Shown here: positions 7,227 through 16,185 of the stretch, piece after piece
How positions within the stretch are numbered: position 1 is the first letter of the stretch
How the letters are laid out: the number at the start of each line of letters is the position of its first letter
Origin: Candidatus Aminicenantota bacterium
Lineage (GTDB): Bacteria > Acidobacteriota > Aminicenantia > Aminicenantales > UBA8522
DNA: 36,744 nucleotides
Reading direction: 5' to 3'
Assembly: GCA_017886205.1 (NCBI GenBank)
Contig: JAFNEO010000030.1
Span: forward strand, 1 to 36,744
Translations under genes and position numbers: made by a program
The notes under the pieces: generated by a model
Told to the model about the DNA's origin: nothing
Databases searched by the model: none
Seen by the model: the letters and a program-made list of their open reading frames with translations, nothing else

Positions 7227-8225
7227 CTACCAGCGGTACGCGACCGCAGCCCAGGTGAAGCCCGCGCCGAAGGCGTCCATCAGGATGATGTCTCCCTTCT
7301 TGAGCTTTCCGGCGGTATGCAGCTCATGCAGGCAGATCGGAATGCAGGCCACGGAGACATTCCCGTATCTCTGAATATTGACATAGACCTTTTCGGGAGG
7401 AACCTGGAGACGCTCGGCGGTGGCGTCGATGATTCGGGTGTTGGCCTGGTGGGGAATGAACCAGCGGATGTCCTCTTTCTTCAAACCCGCTCTCTTGAGA
7501 GCCTCGACGGCCGATTCCCCCATTCTCTTCACGGCATGCTTGAAGACTTCGTTCCCCTTCATCTGGATATAATGAAGGTCCCCGGCTACAGTCTGCACCG
7601 AGGCGGGCATCCGGGTCCCGCCGGCCGGCTGAAAGAGCAGGCCGGCCAGCGACCCGTCGGCCTTCCAGTAGTGGGACAGGATGCCGGAATCATCCTGGCT
7701 TTCTTCGAGGACTGCAGCCCCGGCTGCATCACCGAAGAGGACACAGGTCGCACGGTCTTTCCAGTTGGTGATCTTGGTCAGGACCTCTCCCCCGATGAGC
7801 AGAATGCGCTTGGACACCCCGCCTAAGATCAGGCTCTCGGCCAGGATAAGCCCGTAGAGGAAACCGGTACAGCCGGCGCTGATATCGAAGGCGGCCACGT
7901 GATCGGCCTTCAGTCCGTCCTGAACCCAGCAGGCGGTCGAGGGAAAGATGGTGTCGGGCGTGGCCGTGGCCACGATGATCAGGTCGATGTCCTCAACCTT
8001 GAAATGCCCGTTCCGCAGGGCCCGCCGGGCCGCCTCGATACAGAGGTCGGAGGTGGCTTGCTCCGCCGAGGCGATCCGCCGCTCCTTGATCCCCGAGCGG
8101 CTGATGATCCATTCGTCCGTGGTATCGACCATCTTCTCGAGGTCGGCGTTAGTCAGAACCTTCTCCGGCGCGTAAAACCCGGTCGACGCGATCCTGATAC
8201 GGCTTCCCTGCTCTCTTTTGTGCAT
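7227..8225 (-). CDS. fabH: Beta-ketoacyl-ACP synthase III (FabH)
   Basis: 332 residues from the ATG at 8225. Condenses acyl-CoA with malonyl-ACP to start fatty acid synthesis. The catalytic triad is visible: C119 in ISAGCTGFLYGL, H259 in FIPHQAN, N289 in RYGNVS. The N-terminal TTDEWIISRSGIKERRI and the C-terminal AFGAGFTWAAVAYRW match FabH. An open frame extends upstream to 8441, but it crosses the promoter at 8251-8279 and lacks family similarity. Transcribed alone, convergent with the TlpA-like gene (8-bp gap). Confidence 0.95.
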   Translation of the reverse strand: MHKREQGSRIRIASTGFYAPEKVLTNADLEKMVDTTDEWIISRSGIKERRIASAEQATSDLCIEAARRALRNGHFKVEDIDLIIVATATPDTIFPSTACWVQDGLKADHVAAFDISAGCTGFLYGLILAESLILGGVSKRILLIGGEVLTKITNWKDRATCVLFGDAAGAAVLEESQDDSGILSHYWKADGSLAGLLFQPAGGTRMPASVQTVAGDLHYIQMKGNEVFKHAVKRMGESAVEALKRAGLKKEDIRWFIPHQANTRIIDATAERLQVPPEKVYVNIQRYGNVSVACIPICLHELHTAGKLKKGDIILMDAFGAGFTWAAVAYRW

Positions 8226-8250
8226 TCGACCTGACTCCAAAGAAGCATAT

Positions 8251-8279
8251 TCTATAGCATAGACGCTCCGAATTTTCAA
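8251..8279 (-). promoter_or_regulatory. sigma70-type promoter for fabH
   Basis: On the minus strand: -35 TTGAAA (8279-8274), 17-bp spacer, -10 TATAGA (8256-8251). It lies 25 bp upstream of the fabH start. Confidence 0.6.
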
Positions 8280-8293
8280 CGGCCTCCGATAAC

Positions 8294-8542
8294 CATCAGG
8301 GTTTGGGGATGTCCTCGCTCCACTCGGGTTTTTCACGCCATTCCCTCGACGTTTTTCTCGGCGCTGCGGAACTCCGCGTGATATATCGAGACACCAAGTG
8401 CATATTGTCTCCATTCTAGCCCATCTCCGCGTGATCTCCACGTGCTCAGACAGTCCTCGCGACCGCCAGAGCGGTTTCCCTCGAAAAACATCTCGGGAAG
8501 GCTAAACCCGAGAGGTCGCTTATCCATCCCCAAACCCTGATG
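8294..8542. repeat. 249-bp foldback element (long imperfect inverted repeat)
   Basis: Perfect 18-bp inverted repeats at both ends: 8294-8311 and 8525-8542. Pairing continues inward with CTCGGGTTT (8323-8331) / AAACCCGAG (8504-8512), then an imperfect arm around GTTTTTC, giving arms of about 60 bp. An inner hairpin GAGACA/TGTCTC and a direct repeat CTCCGCGTGAT lie near the middle. It fills most of the 407-bp gap between the divergent fabH and FadL-like genes. No coding evidence. TAA trinucleotides flank both ends (8290-8292, 8543-8545), a weak hint of target duplication. Confidence 0.7.
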
Positions 8543-8632
8543 TAAGTCTGGATCATCACGGAACCATGATCCTTCCAGTGTCGCACGATTGTTAAGAGGG
8601 CGGGAATGCTGGTAAAATGAGAAGCCTCGATT

Positions 8633-9877
8633 ATGATCAAGACTTTCCTTGCCTCCCGATGTTCGCTTTTAGTTGTGTTCCTATTGGCCCTGCCGGTCGC
8701 CTCCCCCGCCCAGCTCGTCATCGGCCAGTACGAAGACGAGGCCCCGCTCCGGACCTGGAATTCTTTCGGCCTGGCCTCAGCCTCCTCACTCGGCCGCGGG
8801 GAAACCATGTTTGCCTTGGCCGACGATTGCTCGGCCGCCCTCTCCAACCCGGCCCTTCTTGCCGACCTGCCGAGGCTCACGCTAAGCCTCAACGGCTCCT
8901 ATTCTCGCCACGCTCTCTTTCGGTACTCGATCGTCAATACGGGCGTCCTCGTCAGTGATAAGAACCTGGGCATCGGCCTTTTCGCTCTCGACTTCGGGGG
9001 CCTTTCCTTCCACCTAAAGGGCTGGACCTTCGCCCTGACCGCCGCGCTCAGCGAAGTCTACGACCGCCCTCAAGCCTATGCGCAGAGCACATACCAGGGA
9101 TCCCCCTATTCCGCCATTTTGTTTGACCAATCGGGGTTCCTGAGGACCATCAACATGGCCGTGGCCCACGGGATCGGCCGCCGCTTCCAGGTGGGCCTCG
9201 GGTTCAATTTCGCCCGAGGAGAGCTCCGGAGGAAGGTCGAGGACGAGGACTTCGAGAACGACATCACCATCAGCCACCGGATCAGCCAGAGCTACTCCGG
9301 CTTCTACCTCAACGGCGGCCTGCTGGCCCGGGTCACGGACCGACTGGACCTGGCGCTCGTGTTCCGGACGTCCTATGACAAGAAGTCAAAGAGCCGGAGC
9401 GAACTCCGCTATCAGGCGCCCCGCGCCGGGACGGACATCCTCATCGAGGCCGCTTCCGACGACCTCTATCACCAGCCTTGGGCGGCCGGCCTGGGAGTGC
9501 GCTATGAGCTCTCGCCGAGGTTCCGGGTCCTCGGCGACCTGACGTATTTCCGTTGGTCTGGATACAGAGTCGAATATTTCGGAGAAAGAGAGAAAAGGGA
9601 TTTTGGCCCGGCCTTCAAGGCCGCGGCGGGGGGGGAATACAACGCTCCGGTCCGCCTCTTCAAGAAAGAAGCCGCTATCCCGCTGCGCTTCGGCATCGGA
9701 TACGACCGGCAGCCGATGCGCGACCCTGGATCGGCATACGCGATTTTCTCTTTTGGGACAGGGGTCCACTGGCGGACGGTCGGCTTCGACATCGGCGGCC
9801 AGATCGGCCGCGAGTCCGGCTCGGGCCGTCGACTGGAAGTGGGGAGGGCATGTCTGTCGCTCGGCGTCAGGTTGTGA
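8633..9877 (+). CDS. Outer-membrane beta-barrel protein, OMPP1/FadL-like
   Basis: 414 residues. Signal peptide of about 25 residues ending at SPAQ. The mature N-terminus has GLASASSLGRGETMFALADDCSAALSNPALLA, close in pattern to the FadL/OmpP1 GRGGTxxALADDASAxxxNPAGLA region; the rest is alternating beta-strand sequence ending in a barrel-like C-terminus (ACLSLGVRL). It would form a channel for hydrophobic compounds, or an assembly platform of unknown role. The next gene, an exported peptidase, starts 12 bp downstream, so the two likely form an operon. Confidence 0.75.
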   Translation: MIKTFLASRCSLLVVFLLALPVASPAQLVIGQYEDEAPLRTWNSFGLASASSLGRGETMFALADDCSAALSNPALLADLPRLTLSLNGSYSRHALFRYSIVNTGVLVSDKNLGIGLFALDFGGLSFHLKGWTFALTAALSEVYDRPQAYAQSTYQGSPYSAILFDQSGFLRTINMAVAHGIGRRFQVGLGFNFARGELRRKVEDEDFENDITISHRISQSYSGFYLNGGLLARVTDRLDLALVFRTSYDKKSKSRSELRYQAPRAGTDILIEAASDDLYHQPWAAGLGVRYELSPRFRVLGDLTYFRWSGYRVEYFGEREKRDFGPAFKAAAGGEYNAPVRLFKKEAAIPLRFGIGYDRQPMRDPGSAYAIFSFGTGVHWRTVGFDIGGQIGRESGSGRRLEVGRACLSLGVRL

Positions 9878-9889
9878 AAGGATAAACCG

Positions 9890-11206
9890 ATGAACGCGGT
9901 CCGGGAACCTGCGAAAAGACGGGCTCTTGCCGTGGCAATTTTCGGGTTCTCTTGTGGCCTTCTGCTATCGTCCCCGGCCGCGCCGCCGGAGAAAAAGGAC
10001 ATCGTCAGCGTAGAAAGAACACCGCGCCTGGCCGCCAGGCTCCAGCCCCTCGGCCTTGACCAGCTCTTCGAATGGGAGGGCCGAGTCTACATCCTGGTCG
10101 GACCTCGGGATATTTGGAAACTTGACCGGAACCGCATCCCCTATCTCCTCGAGTCCCATAAGTTCCCCGCTCTGAACTCGAGGCCGTCGCTTCTCCAGGG
10201 CGGGATCAATGGCGATTATCATTCCTACCTCGAGCTCGAGACCGACCTCCAAGCTTTGGAGCGATCCTACCCCCAGATGGCGCGGCTCTTCACCATCGGC
10301 ATAACCCTTGAGAACAGGAGAATCTACGCCCTCAAGATCAGCGATAACGTCGCCTTGGACGAGGAAGAAGCAGAGGTCCTCTTTCTCGGCTGCCACCACG
10401 CGCGGGAGTGGATTTCGGTCGAGGTCCCTTTCCTCCTAGCCAAGTACCTGCTCGAGAATTACGCGAGCGATGCGGGGGTCCGCCGAGCGGTCAACGAGAG
10501 CGAGGTCTGGATCGCGCCCTTGGTCAACCCCGACGGTCTGGAATATTCGATCCGCTTCTACCGCTATTGGAGAAAAAACCGGCGCCTCAACGCAGACGGG
10601 AGTTACGGTGTAGACCTCAACCGGAACTATGGCTACGGCTGGGCCTATGACAACGGGGGTTCGAGTCCGGAGCCGGCATCGGAGGTCTACCGCGGCTCCG
10701 CCGCCTTCTCCGAGCCCGAGACCCGCGCCGTGCGGGACCTGTTTGAGCAGCGGGAGTTTCAGGCGCTCGTCACGTACCACAGCTATTCTCAGGTCATTCT
10801 CTACCCCTGGGGATACACAACCACTCCCACTGACAAAGAGGGGCTGCATAGGTCCCTCGCCGCCGCTATGTCGACTCTGATGGCGGCCGTCAACGGTCGT
10901 GTCTACGGCTTTGGGCCTTCGGCTGCTTCCTCATACCTCACGAACGGAGACATGACCGACTGGGCGTTCGGCGTATCGGGGATCCCGGCCTATACTATCG
11001 AGCTCCCGCCCGTCGATCAGCTCGGGGGCGGCTTTTTCAACGCCGAGCGGGACATCGACCCCATTTTCAGGGAAAACCTGCCCGCCGCCCTCTTTCTCAT
11101 TGATTGGTCGATATCGAACTTCGGGGCCTCGCCGCTTGGCCTACGAGAAGCAAGGGCGGACCTTCTCCGCGGCAGGGGGAAGGTCCCGGGCCGGCACCTC
11201 CGCTAG
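9890..11206 (+). CDS. Exported M14 zinc carboxypeptidase
   Basis: 438 residues. Signal peptide at about 10-31, pro-region-like segment, and an M14 catalytic domain from about 105. Zinc ligands H170 and E173 (HHAREW) and H297 (TYHSYSQ); substrate-carboxylate residues N244 and R245 (DLNRNYG); catalytic E371 (YTIELPP). All are intact, so an active carboxypeptidase A/T-like enzyme removing C-terminal residues outside the cytoplasm is expected. The GAAAGGA ribosome site precedes ATG 9890. It follows the barrel gene by 12 bp. It fits a peptide-scavenging lifestyle. Confidence 0.94.
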   Translation: MNAVREPAKRRALAVAIFGFSCGLLLSSPAAPPEKKDIVSVERTPRLAARLQPLGLDQLFEWEGRVYILVGPRDIWKLDRNRIPYLLESHKFPALNSRPSLLQGGINGDYHSYLELETDLQALERSYPQMARLFTIGITLENRRIYALKISDNVALDEEEAEVLFLGCHHAREWISVEVPFLLAKYLLENYASDAGVRRAVNESEVWIAPLVNPDGLEYSIRFYRYWRKNRRLNADGSYGVDLNRNYGYGWAYDNGGSSPEPASEVYRGSAAFSEPETRAVRDLFEQREFQALVTYHSYSQVILYPWGYTTTPTDKEGLHRSLAAAMSTLMAAVNGRVYGFGPSAASSYLTNGDMTDWAFGVSGIPAYTIELPPVDQLGGGFFNAERDIDPIFRENLPAALFLIDWSISNFGASPLGLREARADLLRGRGKVPGRHLR

Positions 11207-11278
11207 AAAGGCATTGACAAGCACCCGGATTCTGGATTAATTAGTTGGGCATCGCCTGAGCCCTTCCGGAGGGATATT

Positions 11279-12139
11279 TTGCAGCTCATTGCCTTCCAGG
11301 CCATGCCTTCTCTCCAAAAGGAGGGCCTCCCCTATTGGATCTTTTGGGGCATGCTCCTGGCCATCCTGCTCCTCCTTCTTTTCATTTTTCTCCGGGACCG
11401 GAAGCTCCGCCTCCGCCTGAGCTCCTTTTTTGCCGGCGCCAGGAGGAGGTCGGTTCTCCTGCAGCTGAGGCATAAGTTCAGGAAGGAGCGGCAGAAAAAA
11501 GAAAACGCTCTCAAGAAGCTGGGCGAAAAAGCCTGGGACGGCGATATTCCCCTCGAAGGCGCCGAGGCCACCCGGACCGCTCTCGAAGAGATGGTCACGA
11601 GGCGGGACGCCACCCAGATGGAATGGAAGAACGCCTTTACCGAAATGGAGAGGTTCCACAAGAGGCTGGAAGAATCGAACGCCCTTTTCGAGCAGAAGAT
11701 CCAGGAGCTAAGGGCTCAAAAACAGCCCTTCGACGATCTGCTCAAAAGCAAGAGAGAGGAAGAGCGGGCGCTTAAGAAGCTGGCTCCAGGGCGGGACATT
11801 GATCGGCAGGTGGATGAGGTCAGGAGAGAGATGACGGATACCATGGGACGGGTCCAGGAATTCGAACGCCAGATCAGAGAAATCGAGGCGGAGAAAAAGG
11901 ACCACCAGCGGGAGATGGCCCGGGAGATCCATTATTGGAAGAAGAAGAAGGAGAAAGTCCAGGAGAGCATCAAGGAGATCGAAGCCGAACAGGAAGGCCT
12001 TTATCTCTCGCTCGGCCGGATTTTGGAGGAAAATAGGGTAGAAAGCCTGGAGCTCCTCGGGCTCTATGCCGAGATCGACCTCGTGAACGGCCGGATCGCC
12101 ACTCTGCAGCACCGGATCGAGACCCTCAGCGGCGGCTGA
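11279..12139 (+). CDS. Membrane-anchored coiled-coil protein, unknown function
   Basis: 286 residues; family not recognised. One transmembrane helix (about 18-42) is followed by a long charged, Glu/Lys/Arg-rich coiled coil for nearly the whole remainder. The TTG start at 11279 is chosen because GGAGGG (11268-11273) sits 5 nt upstream; ATG 11303 is an alternative that would shorten the part before the helix. Membrane-tethered coiled coils often serve division or envelope scaffolding, but nothing here proves that. It is 72 bp after the carboxypeptidase and 47 bp before queH. Confidence 0.75.
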   Translation: MQLIAFQAMPSLQKEGLPYWIFWGMLLAILLLLLFIFLRDRKLRLRLSSFFAGARRRSVLLQLRHKFRKERQKKENALKKLGEKAWDGDIPLEGAEATRTALEEMVTRRDATQMEWKNAFTEMERFHKRLEESNALFEQKIQELRAQKQPFDDLLKSKREEERALKKLAPGRDIDRQVDEVRREMTDTMGRVQEFERQIREIEAEKKDHQREMAREIHYWKKKKEKVQESIKEIEAEQEGLYLSLGRILEENRVESLELLGLYAEIDLVNGRIATLQHRIETLSGG

Positions 12140-12186
12140 GCTTCACTCCCCTTTACCGTCTTCGCCTCGGACGCTACAATAGAGAC

Positions 12187-12765
12187 GTGCCCAAGCCAAG
12201 ACTCCTGGTCCATATCTGCTGCGCGCCGGACGCCGCCTATGTCATCGGCCTTCTCCGGGAGAATTATGATGTGACCGGGTTCTTCTCGAACCCGAACATC
12301 CAACCCGCCGAGGAATACGAGCGGCGGCTCGAGGAGGCGCGAAAGGTCGCCGCGATCCTGGGCGTGCGGCTCATCGAGGACGGCTACGACCCTTCGCGCT
12401 GGATGAGGGTCACCCACAAGTTCAGGCACGAACCGGAGAAAGGAAGACGCTGCGACGTATGCTATGCCTTCCGTCTGGAGCGCACGGCACGGACGGCCTC
12501 CGGGCTCGGGTTCGACGGGTTTACGACGATCATGAGTTTGAGCCCCTGGAAGAAGGCAGCGGCCCTCAACCGGATCGGGAAAATGTTCGGCCGCCGGCAC
12601 GGGGTGGAGTTCCTGGAGGCGGATTTTAAGAAAAAGGACGGCTTCCGGAAGAGCGTCGCCCTGAGCAAGGACCTCAACCTCTACCGCCAGGACTACTGCG
12701 GCTGCCTGTACAGCCGGAGGGGCGACAAGGGAACGCCGGATGAACCGAAAAAAGCCCTCCGCTAG
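12187..12765 (+). CDS. queH: Epoxyqueuosine reductase QueH
   Basis: 192 residues. QueH reduces epoxyqueuosine to queuosine in tRNA, as a non-homologous replacement of QueG. The diagnostic cysteines are present: HICCAPD at the N-terminus, RRCDVCYAFRLE in the middle, and QDYCGCLYS near the C-terminus, which together bind an Fe-S cluster and metal. SLSPWKKAAALNRIG is also typical. GTG start at 12187. Its 3' end overlaps hypF by 26 bp. tgt, an earlier step of the same pathway, lies at 32581. Confidence 0.93.
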   Translation: MPKPRLLVHICCAPDAAYVIGLLRENYDVTGFFSNPNIQPAEEYERRLEEARKVAAILGVRLIEDGYDPSRWMRVTHKFRHEPEKGRRCDVCYAFRLERTARTASGLGFDGFTTIMSLSPWKKAAALNRIGKMFGRRHGVEFLEADFKKKDGFRKSVALSKDLNLYRQDYCGCLYSRRGDKGTPDEPKKALR

Positions 12766-15055
12766 GGCAAGGAAGACGCGTCTTCGTCCGGCCGGAAGGG
12801 CCGTCCGGATCACAGTAGGCGGTGTCGTCCAGGGGGTGGGGTTTAGGCCTTTTCTCTACCGGCTGGCGGACAGGCTCGGCTACAAGGGCTGGGTCAAGAA
12901 CTTCGGCTCCGGTGTCAAGATCCACCTCGAATCGAAAAAAAAGACGGACTTCGGTCCATTCCTCCGGGCCCTGGAGGAGGATAAACCGCCTCTTGTACGG
13001 ATCGAGAGCCTGGACCTCCGGCCGGCCAATTATCAGGGCTCCTCCGGGTTCAAAATCAAGAAGTCGGAGGAGGGCGAGAGCTTCGTCTTCATTTCGCCGG
13101 ACATCGCCACCTGCCGGGCCTGCCGTCGCGAAATTGCCGACCCCGAGGAGCGCAGGTACCGCTATCCGTTCACCAACTGCACTGATTGCGGCCCGCGCTA
13201 CACCATCGTGCGGTCGCTTCCCTACGACCGGCCGAAGACCACCATGGCCGGGTTCGACATGTGCCGTGACTGCCGGCGGGAATATGAGGACCCCGCGGAC
13301 CGAAGATACCACGCCCAGCCTATCGCCTGCCCCGTGTGCGGACCTAGGGTGACTCTCAAGGAGGCGCAGGGCGGGAAATGGATCCCCGGAGGGATCGAGG
13401 CGGCCGCAGACCTCATCCGGAAGGGCAGGATCCTGGCGGTCAAGGGGCTCGGCGGCTTCCACGTCGTCTGCGACCCCCGACGCCCGGGGGCTGTCCGTCG
13501 GCTCCGAGTCATAAAAAAAAGACAAAGAAAACCGTTCGCCCTCATGGCCCGGGACATCTCCACAATCGAACAGTATGCCTACATTTGCCCCGCCGAACGC
13601 CGGGCGCTCCTGTCGGCCGGCCGCCCCATCGTCCTCCTGCGGAAAAAAAAGGACATCCCGGGGATATCACCCCATCTCGACGAGATCGGGTTTATGCTGC
13701 CCTACACTCCTCTTCATCATCTCCTGCTCGAAAAACTCAGCCTCATCGTGGCAACGAGCTCGAACCCCAAGGACGCCCCGATCGCCAAGGACGAAAAGGA
13801 AGGGATCGGCAGGCTCTGCGACTTCATTCTCACCCATGACCGGCCGATCCAGACGCGGGCCGACGACTCCGTGCTCAAACTGGCCGGAGACGGGCCCCTG
13901 TTCCTGAGGCGGGCCCGCGGCTATGTTCCCTACCCTCAACGTGTCCCCGCGCATCTCCATATTTCCGAGCATATCCTCGCCCTGGGTGGGGAACTCAAGG
14001 ACACGGTCTCCGTTTACAAGAACGGCTACGTCATCACCAGCCAGTTCCTGGGCGACCTGGATGAATACCAGAATTACCGCTATTTCGAGGAGACCATCGC
14101 CCACCTCGAGCGCTTGTTCGATGTCCGGCCCCGCGTCGTCGTCTCCGACCTCCATCCCCATTTCCGCACGACCCGCTACGCCCAGAGGCTCGGTCTGCCC
14201 CACTTTAAAGTCCAGCATCACTACGCCCACGTCCTCGCAGTCCTGCTTGAACACCAGGTCCCCGCTGGCCGGAAGGTCCTCGGGGTTGCCTTCGACGGAT
14301 ACGGCTATGGACAGGATGGAGGCGCCTGGGGAGGCGAGTTCCTCCTCTCCGACTATTCCTCCTTCACCCGGATCGCCCATTTCAAGCCCGTGCCCCTTCC
14401 CGGCGGCGACCGGGCCGCCCGCGAGCCCTGGCGGATGGCCCTGGCCTATCTACGAGAAGCGTACGGGGAAGAGGTCCCCCCCCTGCCCTCCCTCGAGAAG
14501 GTGGACCGGAAGAGCCGCGACCTTATCACAAACATGATATCGTCCGGGATCAACAGTCCGCTGACATCGAGCTGCGGCCGTCTGTTCGACGCCGTCTCCT
14601 ATCTCGTCGGACTGGCCCCGGTTGAAGTGGAGTTCGAGGCCGAAGCGCCGCTGCGTTTGGAGGCGGTATCACGGCGAAACATCAAGGCTTCCTATCCATA
14701 TGAATTACTGACCGACCGCGAGCCCTGGCAGCTGTCTTTTGCCGCGACGATCCGGGAGATTGTCCGGGACGTGTCCCGGAAGGTTCCCCCGGAAAGAACT
14801 GGCGCTGCCTTCCATCACACGCTGGCCGCAGCCATCGCCTCCGTCTCTGAGCGGGTGCGCGAAGTCCACGGCATCGCCACGGTCGCGCTGGTGGGTGGTG
14901 TTTTTCTGAACAAGACGCTCTTGACGCTGGCTTCCCAAAGGCTGCAAAAAAAGGGCTTCGAGGTCCTTCGTCCCGGGCAATATTCCCCGAACGACGAATC
15001 CATTTCCCTCGGGCAGGTCGCGTATGCGCTGGCCCGGCTGAAGGGCCGACGCTAG
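12740..15055 (+). CDS. hypF: Carbamoyltransferase HypF, [NiFe]-hydrogenase maturation
   Basis: 771 residues, normal for HypF. Makes the thiocarbamate on HypE that becomes the CN ligands of [NiFe] hydrogenase. Domains in order: acylphosphatase (about 22-108, VVQGVGFRPF); zinc-finger region with four C-x2-C pairs at C125/128, C147/150, C175/178, C197/200; YrdC-like domain (about 215-395); Kae1-like domain (about 410-765) with HHYAHVLAVLLEH and VGGVFLNKTLL. ATG 12740 lies inside queH (26-bp overlap). No other hyp or hydrogenase genes are in the window. Its TAG is part of a CTAG that borders the element at 15056-15251. Confidence 0.96.
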   Translation: MNRKKPSARARKTRLRPAGRAVRITVGGVVQGVGFRPFLYRLADRLGYKGWVKNFGSGVKIHLESKKKTDFGPFLRALEEDKPPLVRIESLDLRPANYQGSSGFKIKKSEEGESFVFISPDIATCRACRREIADPEERRYRYPFTNCTDCGPRYTIVRSLPYDRPKTTMAGFDMCRDCRREYEDPADRRYHAQPIACPVCGPRVTLKEAQGGKWIPGGIEAAADLIRKGRILAVKGLGGFHVVCDPRRPGAVRRLRVIKKRQRKPFALMARDISTIEQYAYICPAERRALLSAGRPIVLLRKKKDIPGISPHLDEIGFMLPYTPLHHLLLEKLSLIVATSSNPKDAPIAKDEKEGIGRLCDFILTHDRPIQTRADDSVLKLAGDGPLFLRRARGYVPYPQRVPAHLHISEHILALGGELKDTVSVYKNGYVITSQFLGDLDEYQNYRYFEETIAHLERLFDVRPRVVVSDLHPHFRTTRYAQRLGLPHFKVQHHYAHVLAVLLEHQVPAGRKVLGVAFDGYGYGQDGGAWGGEFLLSDYSSFTRIAHFKPVPLPGGDRAAREPWRMALAYLREAYGEEVPPLPSLEKVDRKSRDLITNMISSGINSPLTSSCGRLFDAVSYLVGLAPVEVEFEAEAPLRLEAVSRRNIKASYPYELLTDREPWQLSFAATIREIVRDVSRKVPPERTGAAFHHTLAAAIASVSERVREVHGIATVALVGGVFLNKTLLTLASQRLQKKGFEVLRPGQYSPNDESISLGQVAYALARLKGRR

Positions 15056-15251
15056 TGTCCCGTCTCATAAATCTCTTCTAATAGTCCTCCTCAGAGACGG
15101 GACACTTCCAGGGGGAGTCAAGCTCCCCCCTCGGCGCTTCGCTCCGCTCCGCTGACCCCCTGAGGGGAACGACGCCGTCCCCCTCAAACTCCCCCGCGGT
15201 GGCGCGTCTTTACGGATCGTTCTAGAGCCAAGTTATTTATGAGACGCACCA
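15056..15251. mobile_element. 196-bp MITE-like element with CTAG target duplication
   Basis: Terminal inverted repeats of 17 bp with 14 matches: 15056-15072 and 15235-15251, both containing GTCTCATAAAT / ATTTATGAGAC. It is flanked by direct CTAG copies at 15052-15055 and 15252-15255. An inverted copy of the left end, GAGACGGGACACT, lies at 15094-15106 and forms a 13-bp perfect hairpin with 15054-15066. A further hairpin GGGGGAG/CTCCCCC is at 15111-15129. No transposase is encoded. The 4-bp CTAG duplication is of the kind made by some IS5-family transposases (family assignment inferred). Confidence 0.75.
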
Positions 15252-16019
15252 CTAGGGTATCTTTTTGTTTTCGATCTCCTTCTCTCGGGCCTGGTCGAGA
15301 GTGACCCGGAATCCCCCCACGACTGCCGAAATGCCGTTGAAGAGATGGGCGAGGAGGTAGCCGATCGCTCCCAGGAGGGCAAAGCCCAATAGACCTCCCA
15401 GGGCGGCAAAAACGATCCCGCCCATCAGCGTCCCCTGCAGCATGCTGAAGGCATCGGGAAGGATCTTGGCCATCTCCGAGAAAAAGTCCGAGGCTCCGGC
15501 AAAAGCCCCGAGGATTATGCCCAGGATGAGGCCGGTTCCGCCGCTGAAGAAGAAAAGAGAGGCCGCACTCAGCCGGCGGAGGACGAAATTTTCCTTCGGA
15601 GTCTTGAAAAGGACTTCTTCATCGAGCGGTGAAGCTTCCGCCCCACGGCTGCAGGACGGGCACTTCTGATAAGGGCTTTCGAGAGGCAAACCGCAACTTG
15701 GGCAGGCCGCTTTCTTCTCCCTCAGGCTCTCGCCGCACCTCACACAGGCATCCGCGCCGCCCTCGTTTTCCAACCCGCAGCTGAGACACTTCGCTCGCCC
15801 GGAATCCTCAGACGGCGGGTCGGAGAGAACCCAATCCCGCCCGTCAAAAAAGTACCATTTCCCGCTCTGGGCGCCGATCATCCAGAAGCACCCCTGGCTG
15901 TCCCGGAGCCGCAGCTTCTTGAGCCGGTCGATGAACTCCCGGCGGGAAATCGCTTTTTCCCGGAACTGCTGGCGCAAGGACTGGAAGGCTGTCTCCACGT
16001 CTCTGAACGAGCTGCTCAT
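15252..16019 (-). CDS. Double zinc-ribbon membrane protein, unknown function
   Basis: 255 residues from the ATG at 16019, preceded by GAGGGAG. N-terminal helical segment (about 1-40), then a short YFFDGRDWVLSDPP segment resembling GYF-like or sensor N-domains. Two zinc ribbons follow with four CxxC motifs (CLSC, CVRC, CPSC, CPSC; about 77-130). Two hydrophobic Gly/Ala-rich regions (about 150-225) should span the membrane. A TTG at 16058 upstream in frame is less likely. Function unknown; zinc ribbons plus membrane helices are common in poorly characterised envelope proteins. Its stop lies in the CTAG next to the MITE-like element, tail-to-tail with hypF. Confidence 0.75.
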   Translation of the reverse strand: MSSSFRDVETAFQSLRQQFREKAISRREFIDRLKKLRLRDSQGCFWMIGAQSGKWYFFDGRDWVLSDPPSEDSGRAKCLSCGLENEGGADACVRCGESLREKKAACPSCGLPLESPYQKCPSCSRGAEASPLDEEVLFKTPKENFVLRRLSAASLFFFSGGTGLILGIILGAFAGASDFFSEMAKILPDAFSMLQGTLMGGIVFAALGGLLGFALLGAIGYLLAHLFNGISAVVGGFRVTLDQAREKEIENKKIP

Positions 16020-16185
16020 ATCTCCCTCGCGAAACCGATCTACGTCGACTGGGCCCAACGACTAAATGATTGAATATAAATAAGATAGAAGACTTTTTCG
16101 ACCGCCAATAGACGGTTGACGAAATCTTGTGCAAAATGCCATATCCTCAATAGATCTCCAAACTTGCACTCAACAAACCGGCTGC

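Noticed and set aside
8226..8441. Upstream extension of FabH
   Set aside because: It runs through the fabH promoter and into the foldback element, and FabH proteins do not have such an extension.
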